NCBI GenBank assembly: GCA_965644315.1
Contig: CBFFRQ010000068.1
Location: 310,001-374,000, forward strand
Reading direction: 5' to 3'
From: Caecitellus pseudoparvulus
Lineage: Eukaryota; Bigyra: Bicosoecida
DNA: 64,000 bases
The notes below the pieces were generated by a model. That model was not told where the DNA came from. It made no database searches and saw nothing but the letters and a program-made list of their open reading frames with translations. A program made the position numbers and the translations under genes. Positions within the stretch are counted from its first letter, which is position 1; the number at the start of each line of letters is the position of its first letter. Below, one piece after another: positions 21,680 to 32,650 of this stretch.

Positions 21680-22464
21680 TTTTCGGTGCCAGGTGCGGAA
21701 TCACCAATGCGCGCTCGTCCTGGCGGGGCGAATCTGGCCTCGTCGTGGCGCACTGAAGGGTGCGAACGCGCCAATGGCATGCAGATGTCCTTTTGGGGCA
21801 TAGAGGGCGACAAGGTTTTGCTGGGGGTGGCATGTGTGGGCGGGGATCCCCACGCGGTGAGGGTGGCGCCACCCCTGGGCCACTGCGCGCTCTGATACGC
21901 ACACGTCACACCATGTGCGAGGCCGGCCGCTCCCCGTCAGGGGAGCGGGGGTGTCGGGTTTCAAATTGCGAACCTAGTCCATGAAATCTGGCTCCGCACA
22001 TGCGTGCAGCTCTCAATGGCAGCTCTTGCGGCATCTGGGGTTGAGTCTACTGTGGAGTTTCACGAGCTTCCCTATCCCACCTCACAGAGGCCGGCGTGGG
22101 ATGCGCGGGGCACCCGCGGCCAAGCGAAGCCACGGCCCTGCACGCATATCGGACTTTGGATGAACCCTACATGGTGTCGATGGAATGCTCGGCGGTCCTG
22201 GACGGTAGGATGTCCAGAGCACTGTGGCAGGGTAGTGGTTGTGTTGGACAAGCGCAGGTTGACTCAGGTGCACCAAGACCCGGACACAGACCTCGTGCGT
22301 GCTTCAATCTGCCTTTGTTGGGGGTGCTTGCCGAGACGCAGGTGCTGTGCATCAGGTATCCCTTGCGCAGACGAGGTGACTGCATTGACGAGGACATGAG
22401 ACGAAGGGGCAAGAAGCCACAGGTAAGGCGCAGCCCTTTGTGGGCAAGCCAGGGCGGAAGCTCC
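21680..22464. other. Intergenic stretch, no gene recognised
   Basis: About 785 bp of lower GC between the TmcB-like start and the small membrane gene. It should hold the TmcB-like promoter and the 3' end of the neighbour. No conserved reading frame, RNA gene or repeat was recognised; frames here lack the G/C-ending codon bias of real genes in the window. Confidence 0.5.
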
Positions 22465-22970
22465 TCAAGGTTCGAGAGCGCGCCCAGCCACAGGGGGCTG
22501 AGATGGCCCGGCAGGCGAGCTGGAGCTGTGAGTGCTCGGAGGGAAGCCGACCTGAGACATCTCCAAAACGCGGCGGCGCCTCGCCTGCGGCGGCAAGGCA
22601 CTGGGGTTACAGAATGCTCGGCAGATGGGCCATGCACAAATGATGAGGCACCCGAAGCCTGCAATGATCGCCGCAAACGCCAGGATGGGGGCTGCCTCGG
22701 TGTCATCCAAGCGCTGGGCTTGAGTGACAAAGTACAGCGCAACAGCCCCGCCTCCAATGCAGCTGCATCCGACAATGAGTGGGGCAAGCAGAAGTGCCCT
22801 ATTCCTGCAGCTCAAGGCTATGAACCTGTCCTGTGGTGGGGGTGTGCGCAATGTCGTTCGGAATGCGCAGGGTTTCACTGGGAAGTGAAACGCAAGGAGA
22901 CATTCAAGAGCGCAGTTCCACTCACTTTGATAGAGAGCCCACTCCTCGCAGCCTCTCCAAAGGAAGCCAT
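22465..22970 (-). CDS. Small two-helix membrane protein
   Basis: Modelled exons: 22970-22926 (45 nt, MASFGEAARSGLSIK) and 22830-22465, joined by a 95-nt intron with a GTGAGT donor and a CCACCACAG acceptor, phase 0; 136 aa. Two hydrophobic helices (LLLAPLIVGCSCIGGGAVAL and APILAFAAIIAGFGCLIICA) flank a short acidic loop (QRLDDTEA), followed by a basic, Ser/Pro-rich tail. The arrangement faintly recalls TMEM230/TMEM134 (DUF872) proteins, which also have two helices around a short charged loop, but I see no diagnostic motif. A further intron after LEMSQ is possible and would change the C-terminus. Confidence 0.5.
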
Positions 22971-23187
22971 TGATGTGTATGTGTCTCTGACCAAGTGCCG
23001 CTTTCGTGGTTGGCTCCCCCGCGGAGTCTTGCCTTCGGGGCGCGTGACGTGTGCGTGTCACGAGCACAGGGCAAATTCGGTGCTGGAACCTGCAAAGAAC
23101 CGACCTCCCGCTGGGCCCGCAGCGGCGCGTGTACCGGCAGGCGCCTTGAAAGAACCTGTGAGCATGGGGGCTTGCATTCAGAGCGCT

Positions 23188-26145
23188 CTATCCTTCTTGC
23201 CCCGCCGCCTGGCAAAGGCTTCCTGGGTCGCTTTCAATTTGTGCGAAGCGTCGAAGTAGCAAGCGCGAGGCCATGCCGCCATATCTCCGCGCCGCAGCAA
23301 ACGACAGGAATGCAGCGTACGTGGCGGGCGTCCAGCACGCCACCTCTGCATCCAGCAGTTGTTCCACGCCCAGGACACACCTGGCCCAGTGTGCCGCCCG
23401 CGAGTCGCCTGCGTCCGCTCCACCGTGCGGCTGCCACGACCCCCGCTCCGCCGGCTGCACCAGTAACAAGGGTGCGACATCCACAGGCAGGTCGGGGTCC
23501 ACGGGCGTTGCCGTCACTGCACAAGCTACAGCTTCTGCCAGGCTTGCATCCAGTGGCAGCTTGTGCAGGTGCCGGAGCATGCTTGTCAGGTGCAGCGCCA
23601 GGTCTGTGTGGCGGGCTGCTTCAGCGAAGCGCAGGGCAGCGAGGGTCCACGCTTGGATGGTTGCCGGCGGCACAGTGTGGCCCGCGGTGGCTGGTCGCCC
23701 CGCTCCCCGCGCCCCACTGTCCACCAGCATGTGCTGTGCCCAGCTGAGGGCTGTGCTGGGCGCCACCTCCTCTGCGTGGGCTGCTGGGTGCACGGGGGGC
23801 CACTCGTGGCTGGGCGGAGTGGCTGGCTCGGCAAAGGGGGACACTTCCCCTGACCGGTCGCTGCCCAGGTACAGTACGTGGGCATGCCGTTGCAGGGCAG
23901 CTCGGGACCACCAGGCGCCCTTGCCCTGCAACTTGTACTGGTGGAAGGGCAGCGTGCAGGCCAGGTATGCGTCGTGGGCGGCGGCCTGTGGTACGTACAG
24001 GTCGGCAGGGCGCCCATGCCGCTGGGCGTGCCGCAGACAGTGCAGGATGAAGGCACTGGCGATGGGCATGAGGGTGTCCAGTTGCACCTCGCTGTCAGAC
24101 GCGGCTTGCCAATACCAGGCCGCTGCTGCCTGGATGTGGCCGAGGTGGATGTGTGCTGTGGCCAGCGCCGCGCAAGTGTGCCCAGGCAGCGTCCAGTCAC
24201 GCTGAAGGGCCAGCGCTCCCGCTGCTGCAGTGCAAGGGTGGTCAGCGATGTTGGAGGCGGCCTGCACCAGGGCAGCGGCGTGACCTGGCGAGTCCAAGCC
24301 CGGCACCATGCCCGCAGCAGCTGCGCCCAGGGCAGCAGCTGTGTCGGCAGTCGCGCCACGCCCACACAGCTCCGACGCAGCCACCAGCGCCTCCAGCGCA
24401 CCCGTGGTCAGCGCAGGGCGTGTTGCAGGCGCGGAGGCGGGCGCCGTCTCCACGCCCTGGCTGGGCGGCAGGCAAGCCAGGGCTGTGCGGGCGGCGGCAT
24501 CTGGGTGGGCGACGTCCCGCGCCAGGCTGGCCGCCACGCCCCCGGCGTGCTGCACACAGCCCACGCGGCGCACGAGGTCTGCGGCAGCGTACCAGTCCAG
24601 CCGGTGCACAGAGCAGGGCGCAGTGAGGCTGGCCAGTACCACGCGCACACAGGCGTCAGTGGCGGGGTGGTCTGGCGCCTGCCCTGCCAGGGCGGCGAAG
24701 GCCTCCACCTGCCGCGTGAGCCGAGCATGGGCTGCCTGCGCCTCCTCCCTGCTGTGTGGCTGGGGGCGGGTGAGGATGGCCAGGGCAGCGCTGGGGAGGG
24801 GCGCCACGCCGCGGGTGGGTGTCGGTCGCAGGGTGGCCAGGTCTCCTTGCAGCGTCACGGAGCGGAGGAGGGTGGCCACCGCCCTGGGCGCACCGGGGCC
24901 TGCCACTGCCGCTGGCTTCAACAAGCAGGCAGCCTCGGTGGGGTGCAGGGCCCCCCCTCGCAAGGTGGCCTGTGTCGCCAGGATGCGGCGGGCAAGGTTG
25001 CTGCCGCGGTGCGCCGTCAGCGCTGCGGCCAGGCGTGTGGCCACGTCAGGGTGCAGAGGCAGCCCCGCCGTGGCGCCGTCGTCGGCGATGCTGACAGCTG
25101 CCTTCAGCGCGCTGGGTGGTCCGGGGTGGCGCTGCTGGGGCACGCTGGCGCGCAGGCAGGTGGCGACGACCGCTGAGAGGGCGGTGGTGGAGGGGGGTGG
25201 GCCGTGGCGGCGGCGCCACATGTCCAGCACCAGCTCTGCGTGCTGCTCAGGGTGCTGTCGTCCACAGGGGCAGGTCGCACATGCAGAGGCGAAGGCGGCA
25301 GCGTAGGCGCCAGACACGCCGCCCTGCCCAGCGCCAGGCATGCCGCAGGCGAGGGGGGGGGTGGACGTGGCTGCAGGGGGGGGTGCGCTGTCCGCTTGGG
25401 ATAGGAGGGCCCCTGACGATAAGGACGCAGGGGGGTGCCGCCCGCCGCCCACGGTCCCCCGTGCGCACGTCGCCGCGGCGTGGGAGCACAGGGCCCCCAG
25501 CGCTTCCCTGGGCAGAGCGCGCCAGAGGTCCTCCCGCTCAGGGGGGGGGACGCCGGGTGCGGTGGCCAGGGCGATTGTGGAGGCGACGGTGTCCTGCACC
25601 ACGCGGGCGACGCGGTGCTGGTCCTCCTCCCTCATGGCTGCCGCTACGGCTGCTGCCCCTGCCGCGTTGTCCACGGACAGGGCCAGGGCGGCCAGGTCAG
25701 GCAGGGCGGCGTGCAGGGGCTGGGGCGCCTCGCCACCCGCCGTGCTCAGGCACGCGTGCACACGGTGCAGGTCCTGCAGTGTCTCTGCGCGCTGTGCCGC
25801 GACGCTGGAGAGGCAGGTCAGGTTGGTGGCGCCGGAGGCCGCCGCCATGGTCAAGCACTCGTAGGCCTGGCTGGCCGAGGCCAGGCGCTGGGCGGCGGCG
25901 CCCAGCAGGGCTGTTGCGTCATTGTCCAGGCGCAGGCCGGCCTTGTAGCTGACGCGCACGTCGTTCAGGAGGGAGGTGAAGGATTCCTGCGTCGTGCACG
26001 CCTGGGTGGCTTCCTTCAGGGCTGGCAAGCTGAAGAACTTGGGCGGTGCGGAATATGAGGCGAGCCCCCACAGCCCCCGAACCGGCGCCGCCTGCCTGCC
26101 AGAGCGGGCCCGAAGGAAGGCAGCCCAGGCCCAGGGAGCAGGCAT
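23188..26145 (-). CDS. Probable mitochondrial helical-repeat protein
   Basis: 985-residue protein, not matched to a named family. The start at 26145 gives an Arg/Ala-rich N-terminus with few acidic residues (MPAPWAWAAFLRARSGRQ), typical of a mitochondrial presequence. The rest is almost all amphipathic Ala/Leu-rich helices in roughly 30-40 residue units, for example LALHLTSMLRHLHKLPLDA and ARRILATQATLRGG, in the style of pentatricopeptide or related solenoids of organelle RNA metabolism; I cannot confirm a PPR consensus. The frame stays open upstream of 26145, but that part overlaps the neighbour's 3' end and reads as its out-of-frame shadow. It follows the gene ending at 26246 in tandem, 100 bp away. 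Confidence 0.6.
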   Translation of the reverse strand: MPAPWAWAAFLRARSGRQAAPVRGLWGLASYSAPPKFFSLPALKEATQACTTQESFTSLLNDVRVSYKAGLRLDNDATALLGAAAQRLASASQAYECLTMAAASGATNLTCLSSVAAQRAETLQDLHRVHACLSTAGGEAPQPLHAALPDLAALALSVDNAAGAAAVAAAMREEDQHRVARVVQDTVASTIALATAPGVPPPEREDLWRALPREALGALCSHAAATCARGTVGGGRHPPASLSSGALLSQADSAPPPAATSTPPLACGMPGAGQGGVSGAYAAAFASACATCPCGRQHPEQHAELVLDMWRRRHGPPPSTTALSAVVATCLRASVPQQRHPGPPSALKAAVSIADDGATAGLPLHPDVATRLAAALTAHRGSNLARRILATQATLRGGALHPTEAACLLKPAAVAGPGAPRAVATLLRSVTLQGDLATLRPTPTRGVAPLPSAALAILTRPQPHSREEAQAAHARLTRQVEAFAALAGQAPDHPATDACVRVVLASLTAPCSVHRLDWYAAADLVRRVGCVQHAGGVAASLARDVAHPDAAARTALACLPPSQGVETAPASAPATRPALTTGALEALVAASELCGRGATADTAAALGAAAAGMVPGLDSPGHAAALVQAASNIADHPCTAAAGALALQRDWTLPGHTCAALATAHIHLGHIQAAAAWYWQAASDSEVQLDTLMPIASAFILHCLRHAQRHGRPADLYVPQAAAHDAYLACTLPFHQYKLQGKGAWWSRAALQRHAHVLYLGSDRSGEVSPFAEPATPPSHEWPPVHPAAHAEEVAPSTALSWAQHMLVDSGARGAGRPATAGHTVPPATIQAWTLAALRFAEAARHTDLALHLTSMLRHLHKLPLDASLAEAVACAVTATPVDPDLPVDVAPLLLVQPAERGSWQPHGGADAGDSRAAHWARCVLGVEQLLDAEVACWTPATYAAFLSFAAARRYGGMASRLLLRRFAQIESDPGSLCQAAGQEG

Positions 26146-26245
26146 GACTGTGCAGTGTGTGCTTGCGCAGGGCGCCCCCAGCGCCCAGCGTAGCACTGCA
26201 GCAGCAGCATGTATTTTGCCCTGCGCTGGCTGTGGCACTCGGCTC

Positions 26246-28746
26246 TCACTCGGCGGCGCCAGGCTTGGCGGCCTTCTTGCTGCGCAGGCCGCGCGCAGTG
26301 TCGGGGCGCCCCCACCGCAGGTCAGCCACGACGAAGACGGCGTTGAGGCGGCCCACGCCCAGGTCCCGCAGGCGCATGCCGAAGTGCGCTGTGGCCTCCA
26401 TGACACCGCCGCCGCCGCCACAGGAAGACCGGTCCAAGCCGAAGTACCCCGGTCGCCGCCGCCGCCCCTCCTCCTCATCCAGCACGTCCCCTGGCACGTG
26501 GGTGGCCCAGTACCCACGGTCCAGCCACAGCGCCCAGGCGGGGGGGCGCCCAGACACGCCGGGAGGGGCGTCCCCCCCCAGGGCACCGGCGGCGGGGTCC
26601 CCCCCCTCGCCCAGCGCCTGCAGGAGGTGCCCCACTGTCGCGTCTTCGTGCAGCTCCAGCGTGATGCCGGGGCGCCCGTCCACTGTGGCAGGCAGGTTCT
26701 TGCCGTGCACCACCACCAGCATGGCGTGGCGGGCGGCCAGGTCAGCCTGCACGGCGCCCAGGTCTGTGGGGGGGGGGCCCACAGACGGCGTGGGGGGTGG
26801 GAGGGGGGCTGGCGCGGCGTACCCTGCCGGCAGATCCCCTGCCAGAGCCTGCAGACTGGGCGTGTCCGCAGGCACGGGCGGCCAGGCCGGGCTCCGCCCA
26901 CAGTACGTGTGGGGGGACAGGGGCATGACAGCGGTGATGGCCCAGGGCAGGGCACACCAGGTGGTGGGGGTGTCCAGGGGGGGTGCGGCCGGCACCAGGG
27001 GGGGGGTCATGCCCGCCACCAGCGCAGACACAGCGGACCCGTGCAGCAGGCGCAAGGAGGCGCCGGGTCCGGAGGTGGCGGGGGTGGTACCGCGGGTCTC
27101 CCGGGTGTTCTTGGTGAACAGACCCAGAACACCCTCGCGCAGCCACACCTGCGCCAGGTCCCGCAGGGGCAGCGTGGGCGGCGCCACGCTGCAGCCAGCG
27201 ACGGTCGCCAGCGCCTGTTCCGGCTGCCCCTGTTCCGGCTGTGCCGGGGCAGGTACGGGCAGAGGCAGCCCGGGCAGGGCGCCCGGCCCCCACGCCTTGC
27301 CCCAGGCAGCGCTGAAGGCGGGGCCCCACAGGCCGCAGCCCAGGACGCCGGCGGCCCCCCCAGGGAGGGGCACGTCCCCCCCCCGCGCAGCCTTGGTGGC
27401 CCGTGCCTGGGGGCCGTTCAGCGCGACGATGCCGCCGACGGGCAGCGCCAGGCCGGCGGCAGCGGGGGAGTTCGCTGGTGCGTCTGAGGAGGGCGTGAGC
27501 AGGGCGTGGGCGACGGGCAGGGCGGCGCGGGGCTGGCGCAGCTCCAGGCGCAGGGGGGCGCTGCGGGCCAGCAGGGCGATAGCCACTGCCGCCAGGAGGT
27601 CCCCCACCACTGCGCCGTCCAGCTGGGCGTCGGTGAAGGTCAGGGGCACGTCCACTGCCGCCACGTGCAGGGGGGATGTGGTGTCGGGGGGGGGGCGCAC
27701 CACCACGCGCAGGGCCCACGGGTGGTACGTTGTGACTCCCAGGCTGTGCAGGCGGCAACGCAGCGTGTCGGCGGCCCAGTCGTCAGCCACCGCCCCCTCC
27801 CCGGGGGGCGGCGGCAGCAGTGACACGACCTTCTTGCAGCCCTGGGTGAGGGTGGCCACCAAGTGCCCCACGCCAGGCTGGCTGTGGAAGGTGTCCCCCA
27901 CTGATGCGCTGGTGATGCCCAGGGTCGTGGCGCCAGTGGCGGACCAGGCACTGCCCAGGCGGCTGTCCACCGGCACAGTGCCGGAGCCGTGCGCTGGGAG
28001 GGCCGCCACTGCCACCACCTGTGCCGAGTGCAGGGCAGTCGCTGCGGCGTGCACGGCGCCGAGGGTGAGGGGGGCTGTGGGGTGTGCAGGGGGGGTGCTG
28101 GCGCCGCAGGCCAGGAAGTGCAGGGACACCGGCAGCTCGGGCAGGCGCATGAGGGCCGTGGAGTCTTCCTCCTGCAAGGCCTGCGCCTCCCCCGTGCCGT
28201 GTGCGTGGAAGCCAGTGCCGGCCAGGGTGCGCGGTGGCAGGGCGGCTGTGTAGGACGGCAGGCACAGTCCGTGGGGCAGCAGCATGGGGGCAGCGTGGTG
28301 GGCGGGGCGGATGCCGATGTCCACAGGCGCAACTGACACGGCAGGCGCGTCGGGGGGGGGCTGCGCCTGCGCCGGGGCACCTGCGCCGGCTTCGCTGCTG
28401 CCTGCGGAAGTTGCGCCTGCCTCCGGCTCGAAGTGCAGGCAAAACCACTTGCCACGCTTGATGGCCAGGGCGGACAGGGGCGTGTCCGGGTCAATGACTG
28501 CTGCGTCTGTGTCCTTGCCGTCGTGCAGGGTGATGGCAGAGGCGTCCGGCAGCGGCATGCCCTGCGCAGGCAGGCGGCTTGGCGTGGTGGCGGGCTGCAG
28601 CACGCGCCCCCCTTCCCACACACCTTTGCGTGGAACTCCCGCTTCACCATGCGCAGGAGCGCCCCTGCATCCTCCAGTGCGGCCACGTCCACTTTCACGT
28701 TCAGCGTCGGGCCGCCCGACTGTGCGAAGCGGCAGAGGACCGCCAT
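26246..28746 (-). CDS. Unrecognised protein with ubiquitin-like N-terminus
   Basis: Modelled exons: 28746-28624 and 28561-26246 (812 aa), joined by a 62-nt GT-AG intron in phase 0. The first about 90 residues (MAVLCRFAQSGGPTLNVKVD, LRMVKREFHAK, then ITLHDGKDTDAAVIDPDTPL, IKRGKWFCLHF) alternate strands and a helix like a ubiquitin-type grasp fold; this is inferred from pattern only. The middle is Ala/Pro-rich with several compact hydrophobic segments (VVAVAAL, HPWALRVVV). A C-terminal domain shows LAARHAMLVVVHGKNLPA, ITLELHEDATVGHLLQAL and RDLGVGRLNAVFVVADL, and the protein ends with a short Lys/Ala tail. The phrase HEDATVGHLLQAL could belong to a second ubiquitin-like domain. Function unknown. 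Confidence 0.6.
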
Positions 28747-29182
28747 GACGCCTACCTCGACCACTGGTGCTTGGAGCTGCACCGTACAGCGCAGGTGTGT
28801 GGAGTCGGCCTGTGGCGTCAACCCTTTCGCATGCAAGGTGTGGTTGTTGGATTTTATTGGAAGGAGGGGGGGGGGTGCGGTGCGCGGACGGGGCTGCCCG
28901 CAAGTGCCTGGCCCAGCGCCCCGCATCCGGCCCACCATCGAGAAAGGTGCTCAGGAGTGACGGCAGGGCGAAACGCCAGAGAACAAGTGGAGCTTGCTGC
29001 ACAGCTGAGGGGTGACAGCAATTCCCCACCGCCGCAGCAAGCAACCCCAGACACGGCATGTGTCTGGAAGTTGTGTTGCTGCTGACCGTGTGCTGCGAAC
29101 AAACCTACTCGCGCAGGTAGGCGCCGCTGGGTGCTGTGCCGTTCAGCTGGCGTTTCACTGGCGTCGTGTGGCTCTGGGAAGC
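28747..29182. promoter_or_regulatory. Divergent promoter region
   Basis: 436 bp between two start codons facing away from each other. GC is lower than in the neighbouring genes, with A/T patches near 28850 (ttggattttattgg) and 29070. It must carry both promoters; no TATA box or other defined element can be assigned with confidence. Confidence 0.4.
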
Positions 29183-31995
29183 ATGGCAGCGCCAGGCGGT
29201 TCCCCTGCGCCGTACGCGCACCTGCCAGACATGGGCGAAAGCATGCTGCCCCTACTAGACCGGGCAGTGTCTCTGTTCGCCGAGGGCGCAGTTGCTCGTG
29301 GACTGGTGGCTGCGTCAGCGGGCCCCGGAGTGCTGGAGGAAATGCGGAAACAGGCCACGGCACCCGGCGTGAACCGCTCCGCCATGGCGCTGAGCATTCT
29401 GGACCGGGCAGCCGCGGTGTACGGAGAGGTGGGGGACGATGCTGCCCTTGCGAACGTCCTGAAAACGCGAGGACTCGTGGACAGCTTGATTGGTGCGCGG
29501 GCGCCTGTCCGCCACCCACGGAAAGCGGCCACCTCACACGCCGCCGCCGCAACCCTGCGCTGCACAGGCCGGTACAAGGAAGCGCGGGTGTCGTTCGAGC
29601 AGGCGACAGAGAAGTGTGAGGCGCTGTTCGGGGCGCAGTCCCCCGTCACGTGTGATACGGTGCGTGCTTCAAGCGGTGTGTAGTTGGTCGTGTGTGGGTG
29701 GCCGTCACTGCGCTGTGCTTCTCAAGCTGCCACCCGAGCAGCGCGGGCTGACAGCGCAGGGCGCTGTTGAGTGCACTCCGCCCATCTCGGTTATGTTAAG
29801 TATGTCTGCCAAGCTGCCCTCTTGCTGCCGCGCGGGCCTGGCGTCGCCCTGGCGCACATGGCGTCGCAGTCACTTGCGTCGGTTTTGTGGCAGTGCCTGA
29901 GTGGGTGGTGCCTGGCAACCAGCAGGCCTGTGCTGCGCCTGTGTCCGCCCCGTGGCCACGCGCAGTGCCTGGAGTGTGGCAGTGTGTGCGTTGTCTGTGC
30001 TGGGCGGGTTTCTCGCCGCCCAGCCCCCCGGCTGCCCGCGGGAAGGGCGCTGGCGCGTGCAGTGCAGGAAGCGCGACTTCGCACACGGCCAGAAACGCAG
30101 CCCTCATGGGCGCCGCACATTGCGCAACTTCGGCTCGCTCCCCCGCCCCCTGCGCAGCTGTACAATGTGGCCATTCTAAACATGGTGCTGGGGCAGCACC
30201 GTCGGGCCGTGGGGCAGCTGCGCCACGTGTACGCTGTCACGGGCGCTGCGGAAGTGCTGCCGAAACTGGCTGCGGCGCAGAGCCAAGCCGGGCAGCAGGA
30301 GTTCTTGGAGTCTTTCTCGGCAGGCCTCTCCGCCCTGCAGCGCAATGACACGGAGACGGCGTCAGCGCACTTTTCCGCCTGTGCCGCCGCTGCCCAGTCA
30401 GTGGGAGACAGCCACGCCCAGGCACAGGCGCTGTACCAGCTGGCCTGCACGGCCACCTCCCAGGGCGCGTGGGACACTGCCACCGCCCGCCTGCAGCACG
30501 CCACTGCCCTGGACCCGTCCCTGGCCGAGCTGGCCAGTGGCGACGAGTCCCTCACGCGCCTCTTCAATGCGCGGCCAGGGGTGTTGAAGGGGGGCGTGCC
30601 GGCCAGTGGCCACGAGGCCGCGCAGGGTGGGCCCACGGCCGCCCCCGCCGCGCTGGCAGCCACAGCGCCGGCACCGCTGGTGCCAGCACCTGCCCTGCCC
30701 CCCCCTGCCCCCCTCGCCCACCCCCAGTCTCTGCACCCCCCCCCTCCACCACCACCACCACCGGCGGCGGTGTCAGCCCCCTCGGCCACGAAGCCATCCG
30801 CATGGCCCGCCTCGTGCGCACGGACTCCCGCGGCAGCCTCATCTCCCTCCTGTCCACAGACAGCCTGACGCCGTCAGGGCACGGCAACGGCAGCCCCGCC
30901 TCGGCCCGCCGCCGGTCCTCCCTGGATGACCTCGCCTTCGCCGCAGCACTGGATGGCAGCCCCACCCTGGGCCCCTGGCTCAGCCCCAGCGGCGAGGCGG
31001 GCGCTGGCGCCGACGCCAGCGCACCGCCCAACCGCCGCCGCTCCCTCTCCAACTCCTCCGACGTCGTCGTCACCAGTCGCACGGCGCAGTCCCTGGCGCA
31101 GGGCGGCCGCCGGGACCGCGGGGACTCCGCCGTGTCCACGCACACCCTGGGCCTGGACCTCGTGGACGCGCCTGGCGCGGAGCCAGGGGGCGTGGACACC
31201 GCCGCCTCAGCCCTCGCGGACCCCGCCCCGCACCTGCGCCGGCAGCGCGCACACCCGTCCACCCCCGCTGAAGTGCCCGGAGGGGGGGACACCGCCCCCG
31301 CCCAGGGCGCGCCCACATCCCCCCTCGCCCTGGCCCTGGACGAGGACGGCTTCGCCCTGCCGGCGCCCCGGCCCGTGTCAGCACCCCCCCCTCCCTCCCC
31401 CTCCCTGGGTGGACACAGCCCCCGTGCCGGCGGCAGCGGCGCCCCTGCCCTCGTCCCCCGCTGCATCAGTGCGGGCAGTGGCGTGTTCGCGCCGCAGCAA
31501 CCGGGGGGGGGGCTGGCCCTGGCGTCCCCCCCCGGCCGCTCCTCCATCCCCTCCAGCCGCCAGAGCTCCATGGGCAGTCGCCAGAGCTCCATGGGCAGTA
31601 CGTCGGGGGGGTCCCCGCCCCAAGTGGCACGGCCCCACCGCAGCCACACAGCAGGGGCAGAGGCCCTGACAGGCGGAGGGTGGGCCCAGGGGGGTGCGCT
31701 GGCCACCCGCCAGCTCAGCCTGGGCAGTGGCAGGGAGGGGGAGGAGGGGGGGGGGCCACTGCCCCATGGGCCCACCCCCCGCACCCGGGCCAGCACAGAT
31801 GGCAGCTTGATGTTCAGCATGCCCCCCCTGCCCCCTGCCCCCGCCCTGCTCAAGGGCAAGGGGGGCGCCGGCCCACCCCCCCTGGGGCTGGGCCCACTCG
31901 CCTCCTCAGCCAGCCGCCTGCACCAGCAGCAGGTGGCGCCTGCCCAGCTGGTCAGTCGCGCCGGCAGCTCAGCAGAGGAGGCCACACTGCCGTAG
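29183..31995 (+). CDS. TPR protein with long disordered C-terminus
   Basis: Modelled exons: 29183-29492, 29568-29659, 30158-30626, 30728-31995 (712 aa). Junctions are phase-consistent and rebuild TPR helices: SLIG joined to RYKEARVSFEQATEKCEALFG, and VTCDT joined to LYNVAILNMVLGQHRRAV, a kinesin-light-chain-like TPR pattern. Further TPR units follow (TETASAHFSACAAAAQSVGD; AQALYQLACTATSQGAWDTA). Residues after about 290 are Pro/Ser/Gly-rich, with phosphorylation-like RRxS sites and a tandem RQSSMGS pair. Probably a scaffold or adaptor; partners unknown. Intron 2 is 498 nt, far longer than the others in the window. Confidence 0.72.
29660..30157 (+). other. Unusually long intron of the TPR gene
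   Basis: The 498-nt segment starts GTGCGT and ends CCCTGCGCAG. Modelled introns elsewhere in the window are 59-180 nt. No conserved coding exon was recognised inside and no snoRNA box pair was evident by eye. A cassette exon or intronic RNA is possible but unsupported. Confidence 0.55.
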
Positions 31996-32050
31996 GGCCC
32001 AACCGCAATGCATGCATTTGTCGCGAGGAGGAGGGGGGGGGGGGCACCCC

Positions 32051-32650
32051 TCAATACCGGCGCCCCCTCCCGCGGCCCCGGCCCCGCCGCCCACCACGCC
32101 GTCCGCCGCCGCCAGTGCGCAACTCGCCCTCGGAGAAGAAGGCGAAGTCCACGGCAATGGCCTTGCCCAGGATGTCCTTGCCGTGCATGCCCTCCACGGC
32201 GGCATCCGCCTCCGCCTTGGACCCGAACTCCACAAAGGCGTACCCCTTGGCGAAGCCAGTGCGCCGGTCCAGGTTCAGGCGCACGTCCTTCACGTCCCCG
32301 AAATCCGCAAACGCGTCCACGACGTCGTCTTCCTGCGCCTCCTCGTGCAGACCCGTGACAAAGAGCACCCAGCCCTCGATGGCTGTGCGGGGCAGGGGGT
32401 GCGAGCGGTGCGGGGCAGGCAAGGCAAGCTGCGGAATATGCTGCCCCTCCTCACACTTGGACGGCCCGCGCGGCGCCGAGTGCACCTTGTCGTACAGCCC
32501 GCCACGCGCAGACTCGGAGGAGGCAGGGGTCTCCTCGGGTCCCCGCGCGATGTGGTCATTCTGCTCCACCTGGCCGCTGCCCCCGCCGGCGGCGACTGGC
32601 CCGGTATCTGCTCCGCCGTCCACCTCCATGGGCCCAGCCGGGGCTGCCAT
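32051..32650 (-). CDS. RBM8A: RNA-binding protein 8A / Y14, exon-junction complex core
   Basis: Y14 pairs with Mago in the exon-junction complex deposited on spliced mRNA and acts in export and nonsense-mediated decay. Modelled exons: 32650-32455 and 32382-32051, with a 72-nt GTGAGG intron in phase 1; 175 aa, close to the human length. The splice yields SIEGWVLFVTGLHEEAQEDD, matching the Y14 RRM entry, followed by LNLDRRTGFAKGYAFVEF and a Gly/Arg-rich tail ending GRGRGRRY. Without splicing the frame also stays open, but a 24-residue stretch unlike any Y14 would interrupt the RRM entry. It is head to head with the transacylase gene. Confidence 0.93.
   Translation of the reverse strand: MAAPAGPMEVDGGADTGPVAAGGGSGQVEQNDHIARGPEETPASSESARGGLYDKVHSAPRGPSKCEEGQHIPQLALPAPHRSHPLPRTAIEGWVLFVTGLHEEAQEDDVVDAFADFGDVKDVRLNLDRRTGFAKGYAFVEFGSKAEADAAVEGMHGKDILGKAIAVDFAFFSEGELRTGGGGRRGGRRGRGRGRGRRY

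Noticed and set aside
22096-23259. 387-codon plus-strand frame
   Set aside because: Composition looks non-coding and it lies opposite the better-supported two-exon membrane gene.
26146-26955. N-terminal extension of the helical-repeat protein frame
   Set aside because: It overlaps the 3' end of the upstream gene in another frame and reads as Pro/Arg/Trp-rich shadow; the ATG at 26145 begins a credible presequence.
30564-32054. 496-codon minus-strand frame opposite the TPR gene C-terminus
   Set aside because: Pro/Arg/Gly-rich shadow of a low-complexity coding exon; no motif, and the plus-strand frame is tied to a convincing spliced TPR gene.
32383-32454. Reading the Y14 gene through without splicing
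   Set aside because: The frame stays open, but splicing with GTGAGG in phase 1 restores the conserved RRM entry and the usual protein length.
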